Shown here: piece after piece, positions 25,146-34,244 of the stretch
Numbering within the stretch: the stretch's first letter is position 1
Layout of the letters: each line of letters opens with the position of its first letter
NCBI RefSeq assembly: GCF_000025985.1
Contig: NC_003228.3
Span: 2,790,001 to 2,854,000 of the forward strand
DNA length: 64,000 nt
Direction of reading: 5' to 3'
From: Bacteroides fragilis NCTC 9343
GTDB lineage: Bacteria; Bacteroidota; Bacteroidia; Bacteroidales; Bacteroidaceae
The notes under the pieces: generated by a model
Database searches by the model: none
Seen by the model: the letters and a program-made list of their open reading frames with translations, nothing else
What the model was told of the DNA's origin: nothing
Made by a program: the position numbers and the translations under genes

Positions 25146-26817
25146 CCCCACCGATGATGTGGAGGTTCGTTACTCCCATATCATCAAGGTCATCACCGAC
25201 TGGATAGACACCACCAACCTGGTTGTCGTCGGCGGGCGCGGCCTGGCCAAGAGTACCGTCATACAGGCACGCCGGTCGGCCGATTGCGTGTATGACATGC
25301 CCGGTGCGCCGTTGGCTTTCGTGGGGAATACATATACCAACTTAAGGGATAATATCATGCCGGCCGTCAAGACCGGCTGGGAACTGATGGGACTCTATGA
25401 AGGCGTGCACTATGTATCGTCCTGCCGGCCACCGGAATCCTGGCGCAGGCGTTGCAGCGTGATCGTCGACGATTACAAGAACACGGTCTCTTTCTTCAAC
25501 GGATGCATTATCTTTCTGGGATCCCTGGACCACCCCTCCCTTCTGGCGGGCAAATCGGTCGTTCATTTGTTCTTCGACGAATCCAAATACGCCCCCGACA
25601 ATAAAGTCAACCGGGCCATGCCCGTATTGCGCGGGGATGCCATACGTTACGGATGCAGCCACTATTTTCTGGGGGTGACCATTACCACCGACATGCCCGA
25701 CGTGCTGGAGGGTGAGTATGACTGGTACTTCCGTTACGTCTGTCTGGTCGATCCTCAGCGCATCCTGCGTATCGCCCAGGCGGCTGCGGAGCTGAACAGC
25801 CTGCGCGTCCGCCTGGTAAAAGCGGGAAGGACACGGACGGACTGCGGGGCTCTTAAGAAGAAAATCGCCTGGTACGAGGCGGGGCTGCTGAAGATGCGCA
25901 AGGGGCAGACCTACTTCATCAACGCCTCGAGTTTTACCAACATCGACATCCTTACGCCTGAGTACGTCCGTCGCCTTCTCGACGGGGCGCTCGAACTCCA
26001 CGACTTCCTTAAGTCTGTAGTGGGGATGCGTCCGGGGCTTCGCCGTGACACGCGCTTCTATATCGCTTTCGGGGAAAGGCACAAGTATACCGACGGGACA
26101 CGGTACGGAGAACCTGCGGAAAGCTGCCTGGATCTGCGTTTCCTCAGGCGCGGCGAGCCCATCGACGGCGGCGTGGACTTCGGTAACCAGCTGTCCCTGA
26201 TAGTAGGACAGCAGGACGGACCGCTGTACCGCCTTCACAAGAACTTTTACGAGCTTCCTCCCGGATGGTTCAGGCAGCTGGCCGACCAGTTCCTGGCATT
26301 CTTCCTTAACCATGAGGAGAAGGAACTGAACCTGTATTACGACCGGGCGGGCAATAACTTCGAGAAGCAGAAAGAGGATTACGCCCGCAAGCTCAAGCAG
26401 GCCATCGAGATAGACGGTGACGGTAACCGCACGGGATGGGTTGTCAACCTGATGAGCCGCAAACAGTCCAACATCCGCCAGGATGAAGAGTACGATTTCA
26501 TGCAGGAGCTGATGACAGGCGACAACGACGCCCTCCCCACTTTGCTTGTTGACGCGGTGAACTGTCGCGAGACCATCTCCAGTATCGAGAAGGCGCCTGC
26601 GGGTATCCGTTACAAGGGACAGCAGAAGATCATCTACAAGGTCAAGAAGTCCGAGAAGCTGGAGCCCAAGAAACTGCCCATGCTCTCCACGAACTTCTCC
26701 GACGCCTTCAAGTACCTGATGATGCGGGGGGCCTGGAGGCGTGCCATCAGGGGCAAGTCCGGCCGCAGCAGGTCCGGTCCCTACATGCCCGGACTCGATG
26801 ACCTGACGGGGGGATAA
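25135..26817 (+). CDS. Terminase large subunit
   Basis: From ATG 25135 the product has 560 residues. It has an ATPase domain with Walker A VVGGRGLAKST (about 31-41) and Walker B VVHLFFDES (about 142-150). The C-terminal RNase H-like nuclease has GGVDFGNQLSLIVG around D348 and further acidic residues near LYYDRAGNN. TerL pumps phage DNA into the prohead through the portal. The frame is open to 25111, but the later ATG fits the family better. A long open frame on the opposite strand is a GC artefact. Confidence 0.88.
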   Translation: MHNNPTDDVEVRYSHIIKVITDWIDTTNLVVVGGRGLAKSTVIQARRSADCVYDMPGAPLAFVGNTYTNLRDNIMPAVKTGWELMGLYEGVHYVSSCRPPESWRRRCSVIVDDYKNTVSFFNGCIIFLGSLDHPSLLAGKSVVHLFFDESKYAPDNKVNRAMPVLRGDAIRYGCSHYFLGVTITTDMPDVLEGEYDWYFRYVCLVDPQRILRIAQAAAELNSLRVRLVKAGRTRTDCGALKKKIAWYEAGLLKMRKGQTYFINASSFTNIDILTPEYVRRLLDGALELHDFLKSVVGMRPGLRRDTRFYIAFGERHKYTDGTRYGEPAESCLDLRFLRRGEPIDGGVDFGNQLSLIVGQQDGPLYRLHKNFYELPPGWFRQLADQFLAFFLNHEEKELNLYYDRAGNNFEKQKEDYARKLKQAIEIDGDGNRTGWVVNLMSRKQSNIRQDEEYDFMQELMTGDNDALPTLLVDAVNCRETISSIEKAPAGIRYKGQQKIIYKVKKSEKLEPKKLPMLSTNFSDAFKYLMMRGAWRRAIRGKSGRSRSGPYMPGLDDLTGG

Positions 26818-26820
26818 GAA

Positions 26821-26946
26821 AGGCAATTGCCTTGTTTTGCCTGACCGCTTCCGGAAATACCGGAAGCGTTTTTTTGTTCCCACCCCTTCTGCCTGCCTGC
26901 TTTTAATGTAATCATATTTCACCATTTGCCCCTCAGGCAATTGCCT
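26821..26946. repeat. Second pair of AGGCAATTGCCT palindromes
   Basis: Copies at 26821-26832 and 26935-26946 bracket the region just after the terminase. With the pair at 22945/22977 they enclose the packaging genes. A role as protein-binding sites or packaging signals is possible. Confidence 0.8.
26846..26875 (+). terminator. Intrinsic terminator after terminase
   Basis: CGCTTCCGG pairs with CCGGAAGCG (26846-26868), loop AAATA, followed by TTTTTTT. Strong rho-independent terminator. Confidence 0.9.
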
Positions 26947-27401
26947 TTCGACTTCTGAGCGGCGCGGTCTTCGGAAGGTGTTCTTTACGAGTGTTTGCGC
27001 GTGTAAAAACAGTTAATTGTTTTATTACAAGTAAATTAACGAAAGGAAGACCAAAATTTTATGTCCAAAAACGATGTTTTTAACACGTTTTAAATGAATT
27101 TCGTGCAAAAATCAAGGCAAAACGAAAAAAAATCTCGTTTTTGGGATGGAATTTAGCTTTTTCCTCTTAAAAATGGCCTTTTCCCAGCCTCTTTTTTACT
27201 GTGTGATATAACCGTTGTTGCCTCTTAGGATGTGTCAATTTATTATTTTAAAGAATGCCTGTTGCATTTAAATTTCCACATCTATTCAAACCTGTATTTT
27301 CGCTCCTGTCCGGCTAATATCCGATACCGACCTGCATGATGTCGGCTTTGTCCTTTATCCTGTACCCTGAAAGGAGCAAATTTGCTTTAAAAAACAAAAG
27401 G
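26876..27401. other. Mostly non-coding gap between terminase and holin
   Basis: AT-rich sequence in contrast to the GC-rich flanks. It holds the last AGGCAATTGCCT copy, an AAAACGA...TCGTTTT hairpin (27119-27141), and two tiny frames (27061-27093, 27093-27155) whose coding status is doubtful. A promoter for the lysis operon and possibly a small RNA or packaging site may lie here. Confidence 0.4.
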
Positions 27402-27872
27402 ATGAAAGGATTGACAGAACTGATTGTGGCGGGCTGTATTTTATTCGGCCTGCTTCTTACGCCGCTGGTTTTCTCCATACTGGATTTTATAAGCGGAGTG
27501 CGCAAGGCCCGGCAGCGCGGTGAAAGGATCACCTCGGACCGGTATCGCAGAAGCGTAAAGAAAGTGGCCGGTTATTATAACCTGCTGCTGGCATTGGTGG
27601 TTGTGGACTGTATGCACATGGGTTGCAGCTGGTTTCTCAACAGTTATTACGATTACCATATTCCTACGTTCCCGTTCGTTACCCTGGCGGGGGCGTTCTT
27701 TGTAGCCGCCATCGAGATCAAGAGCATACGGGAAAAGGCGGAGGATAAGGTCAAGAAGGAGCTCACCGACGTGGCCCTGCTTGCCGTGGAAATCGCCAAA
27801 TACAAAGACACGCCCGCGGAAGCTGCCAAGGCGATTGCGGACTATTTTAACGGAACCTCAAAAAAGGAGTGA
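27402..27872 (+). CDS. Phage holin-type membrane protein
   Basis: From ATG 27402 the 156-residue product has three hydrophobic segments (about 5-28, 55-72, 82-100) and a charged C-terminal helical tail, the layout of Bacteroides phage holins. Holins form inner-membrane holes at a set time so that lysis can proceed. It is followed at once by the candidate spanin gene, which supports a lysis cassette. Confidence 0.7.
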   Translation: MKGLTELIVAGCILFGLLLTPLVFSILDFISGVRKARQRGERITSDRYRRSVKKVAGYYNLLLALVVVDCMHMGCSWFLNSYYDYHIPTFPFVTLAGAFFVAAIEIKSIREKAEDKVKKELTDVALLAVEIAKYKDTPAEAAKAIADYFNGTSKKE

Positions 27873-27873
27873 T

Positions 27874-28416
27874 ATGAAACATGTTTTATACGCCCTGCTC
27901 CTGTGCGCCCTTTTCCAGGGGTGTGGCAGCTCCAAGTCGGTCCTGGAGAAAACGGACAGACGGATAATGTCCGACAGCCTGGTGGAAATCAAGGGTAACC
28001 TCGAGCGGCGGGAAGGCGAAATACGGACCGATTCGGCAGGGTGCATCCGGCAAGCCCGGCAGGACCGGATCGTGGTTATGTTCGACACCGGAAAACCGGT
28101 ATCCTCACAAACCGGATTGCCCCCCGTCAAACAGATCTCTTTTACCGGGACCGCGCTTCATGAGGAATCGGGGTCCACCGCGGCGGTCTACTCCTTCCAA
28201 AGCAGGCGGGCGGATTCCTCCTTGCTGCTACGCACACACCGGGAAGAGGAAAACAGGAAAGAGCTCCGGAGCGATCGGAAGACAGCACCCGGGCCACTGC
28301 TCCGGAGAATCGCTTTACCGGCCGGCCTGATCGTGGGTGCTTACCTCCTGCTGCGTATGCTATGTAAACGTTTGCCTGAAATCAAAGCGCTATGGAAAAG
28401 GATATTCAAAGGATAA
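27874..28416 (+). CDS. Candidate unimolecular spanin (lipoprotein with C-terminal membrane helix)
   Basis: The 180-residue protein has a lipoprotein signal (MKHVLYALLLCALFQGC, lipobox cysteine 17) that would anchor it in the outer membrane. A C-terminal helix (about 147-167: LPAGLIVGAYLLLRMLC) would anchor it in the inner membrane. The middle is charged and could span the periplasm. This is the architecture of u-spanins such as T1 gp11, which fuse the two membranes in the last step of lysis. It starts 2 bases after the holin gene. Confidence 0.6.
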   Translation: MKHVLYALLLCALFQGCGSSKSVLEKTDRRIMSDSLVEIKGNLERREGEIRTDSAGCIRQARQDRIVVMFDTGKPVSSQTGLPPVKQISFTGTALHEESGSTAAVYSFQSRRADSSLLLRTHREEENRKELRSDRKTAPGPLLRRIALPAGLIVGAYLLLRMLCKRLPEIKALWKRIFKG

Positions 28417-28682
28417 ACGTTTATACGGCCATCGAGCAGATGAAACGCCTTTCCCAAGAAGGGGAGACATTTTCCCTCTCTTTCCGCAAATATGACCGCC
28501 AGCGACACAGCGGCGGGGATACGGTAAGGCTCAACCACGCCCGGCTTCGCCCGAAAGCTTCGGATGAAGAGATTGAGAATGCCTCTTATAAGCTCTTTCT
28601 GGTGGATACCGATACGGGCAGGGCCATCAATTGCTGGCAGATTCTTGTGACCAGTTTTAACGGAATTAAAACTTATGTGTAG
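28392..28682 (+). CDS. Small late phage protein
   Basis: The 96-residue product has a helical start and a beta-rich end (YKLFLVDTDTGRAINCWQILVTSFNG). It overlaps the spanin gene by 25 bases and is followed by the portal gene. Function unknown. Confidence 0.55.
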   Translation: MEKDIQRINVYTAIEQMKRLSQEGETFSLSFRKYDRQRHSGGDTVRLNHARLRPKASDEEIENASYKLFLVDTDTGRAINCWQILVTSFNGIKTYV

Positions 28683-28685
28683 ATT

Positions 28686-30038
28686 ATGGAAATCAGAAGA
28701 ACCGGAAATACCGGATTTATAGATACCGGGGAGGGGCAGCTTATCTCCTTCGCCATGGGAAAGGGATGGTCTCCTTCTTCCATCAGCTTCAGCCGCCCGG
28801 AGAGCTGGCAGACCCGCAAGATACGGGTCGCGGGTGTGAATATCGTGCCCATGGGTGCCAATAACGACCTTCCCGGCGACGTACAACGCCTGCTGGATAA
28901 CTTTTACGGCGGTGAGGGTATCATGGGTAAAATACAGGGATTGCAGTGGGGAGAGGGCCCCCGCTTCTTTGAGGAGGCCATCGACTCCGAAAACAACCGC
29001 TTTTACCGCAAATGGATACTCGATGACGTCATACAGGCGGATCTGGAGAGCTGGGATTATCGTGACTATATGCTCCGCTGCCTGGTGGACCTGGTGCACA
29101 TGCAAGGGTTCTGGGTAAAGTTCATCCGTAACCGGGGACCGCGTATCGGAGAGGGGGGAAGGATAATCAGGCTGGAACATATCCCTTACAGGAAATGCCG
29201 CTTCGAGTATCCCGATGACAGACACGATTTGCCACAGAACGTATATGTGGGCGACTGGCCCTTCCCCGATCCCGACAGGCTGGCCAAATATCCCGTTTTC
29301 AATCCGGCGGACCCGTTCCGGCATCCGGTATCGGTCGGCTATTTCAATATATACTCCTTTTGCAGGGACTTTGTCAGCGCGCCCCGTTTCCTGGGGGCTT
29401 TCCCGTGGCTGGAACTGGCGGGCACCATCGCCCCCTTGCTGGCAGCCTATAATGCCAACGCGTCGGCACTGAGCCTGCATATAGAGAGCCCGCAGGCCTA
29501 TTGGGACGCGGCAGAGGACAGGATCAGGGAAATATGCAAGCGTAAGGGGGTGCCTTATTCGGCCAAAATGCTCGAGGAATTCAAGGATGAAGCCATGGAG
29601 AAGTTCGCTTCAGGAGTGACCGGCAGGGAGAATGTGGGCAAATACATGCACACGACCAGGTTCTGGGATGCGGACGCCAATGACTTCCAGGGCTGGACGA
29701 TAACCCCCATCGACAAGAAAATAAGGGATTATATCGAAAGCCAGATCAAGATCGCCAACAAGGCCGATGCCGCGGCCACATCCGGATTCGGACTGGATCC
29801 GGTGCTCTCAAACCTGATCATGGACAACAAGCTGTCCTCAGGGTCGGAAAAACTGTACTCCATCAAGGTGTACAATGCCAGTGAGACGGCCATACCGGAC
29901 ATGATCCTGTGCAAACCGTTGATGCACTACATACGGGCCAATTATCCGGGAAGCAGAACACAGGTGGGGCTTTACCGGAGCGTAGTGGAATCCGAACAGA
30001 GTGTAACACCCGCAAACAGGATGAAAGAAAATATATAA
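28686..30038 (+). CDS. Probable portal protein
   Basis: The 450-residue protein has a length and helical/beta mix typical of portals, with a C-terminal region (IANKADAAATSGFGLDPVLSNLIMDNKLSSGSEKLY) matching the portal stem/wing pattern. It sits upstream of the connector (DUF6712-like) and tail genes. Portals form the dodecameric ring for DNA entry. The unusual point is separation from terminase by the lysis genes. Confidence 0.6.
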   Translation: MEIRRTGNTGFIDTGEGQLISFAMGKGWSPSSISFSRPESWQTRKIRVAGVNIVPMGANNDLPGDVQRLLDNFYGGEGIMGKIQGLQWGEGPRFFEEAIDSENNRFYRKWILDDVIQADLESWDYRDYMLRCLVDLVHMQGFWVKFIRNRGPRIGEGGRIIRLEHIPYRKCRFEYPDDRHDLPQNVYVGDWPFPDPDRLAKYPVFNPADPFRHPVSVGYFNIYSFCRDFVSAPRFLGAFPWLELAGTIAPLLAAYNANASALSLHIESPQAYWDAAEDRIREICKRKGVPYSAKMLEEFKDEAMEKFASGVTGRENVGKYMHTTRFWDADANDFQGWTITPIDKKIRDYIESQIKIANKADAAATSGFGLDPVLSNLIMDNKLSSGSEKLYSIKVYNASETAIPDMILCKPLMHYIRANYPGSRTQVGLYRSVVESEQSVTPANRMKENI

Positions 30039-30059
30039 AAACAAAAAAAAGGAGGATAC

Positions 30060-30611
30060 ATGAACCGTTTTTTTATAGACTATAACCAATTGAAGACCCT
30101 TGACAAAGATCTTATACGGCTTTATCACGAAGAAGCGGGCAAACGGATGGCCGATTTAAAGGAAATCGAGTCTCTGATTACCGACAAGGCATACCGGCTG
30201 TTCAGTATATATTATGCGGTAGAGATAGCGGTGGTCGGGTACGTACTCACCCAAATAGATAAAACCCGGGATATGGGATTGATCAATGCCGGTATGGCAA
30301 TTGTGGTTTTCACCGCAATATCGCTTTGGTATGTGGTTAAGGTTATGAGGCCACATGGGGTGATGCCGGCGGGCAGATCACCGGAAAACTTCCAAATCGG
30401 AAAGAACTGCAGGTATTTTGAAGAAAACAGATTCGCCAATAAGTACGCTTATATCATGGCAGGGGAGTTGATGAACCTGCAATATAAAATAGATGCCCAA
30501 AACGAGAAAAATGCGGAAAGAGCCAGGCTCAGCAATGTATCGATAAACTTCATGCTGGCAGGACTGGTTCTTGCCGTACTGGTCTTTGTCCTTACGGTTG
30601 TTTTCCGGTGA
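30060..30611 (+). CDS. Three-helix membrane protein inserted among head genes
   Basis: The 183-residue protein has an amphipathic N-terminus, two adjacent membrane helices (about 49-65 and 74-97) and a third at the extreme C-terminus (about 162-182). It has its own purine-rich leader (AAAAGGAGGATAC) and is followed by a hairpin and a 356-base gap, so it looks like an inserted moron gene. Topology recalls small SLATT-like or superinfection-exclusion membrane proteins, but no family is certain. Confidence 0.6.
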   Translation: MNRFFIDYNQLKTLDKDLIRLYHEEAGKRMADLKEIESLITDKAYRLFSIYYAVEIAVVGYVLTQIDKTRDMGLINAGMAIVVFTAISLWYVVKVMRPHGVMPAGRSPENFQIGKNCRYFEENRFANKYAYIMAGELMNLQYKIDAQNEKNAERARLSNVSINFMLAGLVLAVLVFVLTVVFR

Positions 30612-30967
30612 ATCCGGGAATGTCTACCGGATTTGATCACCAAAACTTTCCGTTCCACCTGTTTCGGTGGGAATGTCATAATCTACATCCGGTATGACAG
30701 GGAGTGTATCCCCGTCATTGAGAAGGACTCCATAACCGTTTTTTTCTTCGTATGGCATATTTCCAAAAGGGTGAACCCCTATCACTACGTGCCCAAAAGG
30801 TACATCCGAACCTTTAATCCGATTTTACGGATTACGCAATGAAAAGGGATTCGTGTTATGATATTAATTGGGCGGGGCTAAGATACGAAATAATCCTAAA
30901 CGCAGAAAGAGTCATGTATTTATATGCGGTATTTTTTAATGCAAGCTGAAAAAAAGTGATAAAAAAT
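30612..30967. other. Gap after the membrane protein gene
   Basis: A hairpin AATCCGG...CCGGATT lies just after the stop of the membrane protein gene. The rest shows no convincing coding frame; a 69-codon frame at 30633-30842 has poor composition. A promoter restarting the late operon may lie before 30968. Confidence 0.4.
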
Positions 30968-31909
30968 ATGAAACTGATATTTGATAAAGATTCAAACGGC
31001 ACGCAGGAACTGGTCGACGCCCTGGGTCTGATCGATGCCCGCACGGACTTCTCCAAATGGAAACCGTACATACCTTTAAGCATACGTCGCCTGACCGCCA
31101 TCATAGGGCAGGAGGTTTATGACAAGGTTCTCGACTTCTACCAATCGGCAAGCGTCGATCCGGATGGCAAGCTCACCCGCCTGTTGGGAATGGTGCAGCA
31201 GTCCGTAGCGCTGTTTACCTGGCTGAAAATCATCCCCACACTGGATGCGCAGCATGGGAACACAGGCAGGCAGAAGCGCCTGGGGGAGCACGAAAAAGGG
31301 CTGACAGCCTTACAGGAGTACAAGGATGAAGCCAACATCCTGAGTCAGGCCTACGAGTCGGTAGATGCCCTGATAGCATATCTGGAGCAGGAAAAGTTCG
31401 ATTTCTGGATACAAAGCCCCAAAAGGAAGGCTGTATCGGAATTGCTCCTGAGTAGCAAGGAGGCATTTGATTTTTACTATGTAACCGGCAGCCACCGGCT
31501 GTTTCTGACCCTGGCACCCATCATCCGGGAGGTGCAACAGAGGCATATCATCCCGATAATCACGTACGGCCGTTATGAAAAGCTGGTAGCGGGCCAGCAG
31601 GTGGCAGAGGGGTTCCGCGACGCCGTCTGCCGGCCGCTGGCCCTGCTGTCCATGAGCAAGGCCGTGGAACGTTTGCCCGTGGAGGTCCTGCCCGACGGTG
31701 TGGTGCAGGTGCAGCTTGCAGGAAGCGTCCGTGAAAAGCTCAGGGCGGAAGCCGAAGCGCGCAAGACAGTGGCAAAAAGCCTGGAACAGGATGCCATGCG
31801 GAATCTTGCCGCGCTGGAGGACCTGGTCGCGGCGCTCGACGCCGCACCGGACGAACCGGATCTGTATGTACCCTCGATCACCCTTCAATCAAAAGGCATA
31901 ACATTCTGA
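30968..31909 (+). CDS. DUF6712-like head-tail connector protein
   Basis: From ATG 30968 the 313-residue product is mostly helical (MKLIFDKDSNGTQELVDALGLIDAR...), matching a Bacteroidetes phage family placed after portals. It is probably a connector or adaptor between portal and tail. The C-terminus (VREKLRAEAEARKTVAKSLEQDAMRNL) is a coiled coil. Confidence 0.55.
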   Translation: MKLIFDKDSNGTQELVDALGLIDARTDFSKWKPYIPLSIRRLTAIIGQEVYDKVLDFYQSASVDPDGKLTRLLGMVQQSVALFTWLKIIPTLDAQHGNTGRQKRLGEHEKGLTALQEYKDEANILSQAYESVDALIAYLEQEKFDFWIQSPKRKAVSELLLSSKEAFDFYYVTGSHRLFLTLAPIIREVQQRHIIPIITYGRYEKLVAGQQVAEGFRDAVCRPLALLSMSKAVERLPVEVLPDGVVQVQLAGSVREKLRAEAEARKTVAKSLEQDAMRNLAALEDLVAALDAAPDEPDLYVPSITLQSKGITF

Positions 31910-31911
31910 CT

Positions 31912-32712
31912 ATGAAAGAAATTACGTACAACAATCAAAAGAAAGAGATTCCGGACTCCCTGGAGGAATTATCACCCAAGGAGTATTACCGTTACCTGGA
32001 GTTGGTATTAATGATGAATGCAGGGGAGATTTCTCCTTTCCAGATGCGCTGCAAGCTGCTTTCCTGCCTTCTGGGGATGAAGCATAGCCTTCTTCTGTGC
32101 CGGGGAGAAATACAGGAAGAGCTTTTGGCGCAACTCCCCGCCCTGGACGGGTTCTTCGATATCACCTCGCAGGAGGGGATGACGGTTTACGACGCCCGCC
32201 TGAAAACTGGCCGGAACCTGCTGCCCGCCTATAAGGAGTGGAAAGGCCCGGGGGATATGCTCTCGGGGATTACTTTCGGACAGTTTATCGAGTGCATGGG
32301 TGTGATGGCGGAAATGGAGCGCGCCCGGGAGCAGGGAAATGAAGAGGGTATAGGGGAACTGATATCTTCCATAGGCAGACTGCTTTATAAGAAACAGGGC
32401 CCTCAGGAAACCGGCCCTCCTCCTTTCCCGGTCTGCTTCCACGCATACATCTTCTTTCTCGCGGTCTGGGAACTGATTTACAGTGTCCCCATTTCAACCA
32501 ACGGGAAGGACATCGACTTCTCGATCCTGTTCGAGAAATCCGGGCGGGGGAATGCAGGGGACAATACCGGCTGGGTGGGAATCTCGTACGACGTGGCCGC
32601 ATCGGGTGTTTTCGGTGATTTCAGACAGGTAAACGACACCCCTTTCTGGGATGTGATGCTATACATTTATAAATGCAGGTTTGAAATGTTACATAACAAT
32701 AAGAAGCAATGA
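31912..32712 (+). CDS. Late phage protein, possibly tail assembly
   Basis: A 266-residue protein with helical N-terminus (EIPDSLEELSPKEYYRYLELVLMMN) and aromatic-rich C-terminus. No known motif. It overlaps the endolysin gene start by 4 bases. Confidence 0.55.
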   Translation: MKEITYNNQKKEIPDSLEELSPKEYYRYLELVLMMNAGEISPFQMRCKLLSCLLGMKHSLLLCRGEIQEELLAQLPALDGFFDITSQEGMTVYDARLKTGRNLLPAYKEWKGPGDMLSGITFGQFIECMGVMAEMERAREQGNEEGIGELISSIGRLLYKKQGPQETGPPPFPVCFHAYIFFLAVWELIYSVPISTNGKDIDFSILFEKSGRGNAGDNTGWVGISYDVAASGVFGDFRQVNDTPFWDVMLYIYKCRFEMLHNNKKQ

Positions 32713-33104
32713 AGTATTTTACAATCAAGGAATTAAGCCACAGCGATACGGCCGTGGCGCGCGGGATTGACAATACCCCTACGGGGGAGGCGGTTCACAA
32801 CCTGACAGAGCTGGTGGAAAACGTCCTCGACCCGCTCCGTGAAAAGTACGGAAAGCCCATCCGGGTAAGTTCCGGTTACCGGAGCGCTGTGCTGAACAGA
32901 AGCGTGAACGGGGCGACCTCCAGCCAGCACCGGCTGGGTCAGGCCGCCGATATTACCGTAGGCAGCAAGGAGGGAAACCGCCGGCTTTTCGAGATCATCC
33001 GCAAGGAACTGCCTTTCGACCAGCTGATCGACGAGAAGGATTTCTCCTGGGTGCATGTGTCATTCCGCAAAGGCAAAAACAGAAAACAGGTATTAAAACT
33101 CTAA
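32709..33104 (+). CDS. Peptidase M15 endolysin
   Basis: The 131-residue enzyme is an M15_3 D-Ala-D-Ala carboxypeptidase-like peptidase. Zinc ligands are H74 and D81 in SSQHRLGQAADITV, and H116 in SWVHVSF; SSGYRS (54-59) is conserved. It should cut peptide bridges of peptidoglycan during lysis. It lacks a signal peptide, so release depends on the holin 4.8 kb upstream. Confidence 0.9.
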   Translation: MKYFTIKELSHSDTAVARGIDNTPTGEAVHNLTELVENVLDPLREKYGKPIRVSSGYRSAVLNRSVNGATSSQHRLGQAADITVGSKEGNRRLFEIIRKELPFDQLIDEKDFSWVHVSFRKGKNRKQVLKL

Positions 33105-33116
33105 AACTGTTCAGCT

Positions 33117-33557
33117 ATGGTAGATTTACAGCAATATGAAGAGTATTTCCGGGAACTCAGCCAGGCGTTACCCGGGATCGGTTCGATGATCCCTGTCACC
33201 TATGATATAGACATATATGAATATGTCCAGTCACTCCGGGCGGAAGACCTGCCTGTACTGTTTGTAGTCCTGCCCACCTGCGAATCCCTCAGTCGGGATC
33301 CGGATTGTGTGGTCGAAAGGAATTTCGGCATGTGTCTTCTTCTGGACAAAACCGACTGGCAACGGGAGCGCGGGTTAGATGCACAAAAGCGCCTTCAACC
33401 GACTTTTGAAGAGATCAAGAGCATGATGCGCCAAGAGTATGGCCGGTGCGGAATTTTTTCACGACTGAACCTGGAGGAGATGACGTCCTCTCCCGAGTCC
33501 GGACTGTTCAAGGCGCTGTCCGGATGGAGTCTGGGATTTACGTTTGATTCAATATAA
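33117..33557 (+). CDS. Late phage protein, probable connector or tail completion
   Basis: A 146-residue protein (mixed alpha/beta, MVDLQQYEEYFRELSQALPGIGSM). Position between endolysin and the next morphogenesis gene suggests a head-tail joining role. No motif recognised. Confidence 0.5.
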   Translation: MVDLQQYEEYFRELSQALPGIGSMIPVTYDIDIYEYVQSLRAEDLPVLFVVLPTCESLSRDPDCVVERNFGMCLLLDKTDWQRERGLDAQKRLQPTFEEIKSMMRQEYGRCGIFSRLNLEEMTSSPESGLFKALSGWSLGFTFDSI

Positions 33558-33569
33558 AGGCGGACAAAA

Positions 33570-34244
33570 ATGGAGAACGACAGAGTTTCTTTAGAAGATT
33601 TGACCCAGGGACAGTGGCTGGAACTTCGTTACCAAATGGAACCCAGGAATTTCAAACGCCTGGTAGAGCGTGCCCGCAATGCCGGAATCGATGTTCCCGC
33701 CTGCGTAGGGGTAAAAAACTATGCCCCAAAGATTAAATTCTCTACGTTAAGTGAAACGGCACGTTATGTCCGCTCCCAGGATATTGAGGCTGTAAAGACC
33801 TTTAACCGCAGGTGTGAGAACTGGTCAATTTTCGTGACCGCCGAACTGCGCAGCCAGGCACGTATGTCCTTCCCTCACAATCCTAAGCGCTCCAAGGGTG
33901 CCACACCCTTGTCTGAAAGCATCAATGGCAATGTCAGATACGACAAGAAATACAAGGTGGAGGTCCGCTCCCTGGGCTTCTCCTTCGCCCGGCATGGCGT
34001 CATGCTGCATTACGGGGCGTCAAGCGGACACGGAGGATATATCGGCAGCAAGTGGAGGGATCGTTTCGGGAACATACGCACCACTAATCCCGCCAGTTTT
34101 GGCAAGATGGGGCAGGGGAACCGTAAGGCGGTGCACTGGTTCAATCCGGTGCTTCGCAAACATCTTCCCACCCTGGCGGATATCGCCGCCGAATACTGTA
34201 TGGACATGTCTCTGAATCTGGCCGGGCTGTTCCTGGAAGAATAG
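33570..34244 (+). CDS. Late phage morphogenesis protein
   Basis: A 224-residue basic protein. The middle (YDKKYKVEVRSLGFSFARHGVMLHYGASSG, about 128-155) and a Tyr/Gly-rich stretch resemble phage virion morphogenesis or neck-type proteins (HK97 gp10-like) that act before the tape measure. Exact role uncertain. Confidence 0.5.
   Translation: MENDRVSLEDLTQGQWLELRYQMEPRNFKRLVERARNAGIDVPACVGVKNYAPKIKFSTLSETARYVRSQDIEAVKTFNRRCENWSIFVTAELRSQARMSFPHNPKRSKGATPLSESINGNVRYDKKYKVEVRSLGFSFARHGVMLHYGASSGHGGYIGSKWRDRFGNIRTTNPASFGKMGQGNRKAVHWFNPVLRKHLPTLADIAAEYCMDMSLNLAGLFLEE

Noticed and set aside
25342..26940. A 532-codon open frame antisense to the large terminase gene
   Set aside because: It mirrors a GC-rich coding strand; its translation shows no domain, while the sense strand has clear Walker and nuclease motifs.
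28341..29480. A 379-codon antisense frame over the portal gene
   Set aside because: Shadow of the GC-rich sense gene with low-complexity translation and no family resemblance.
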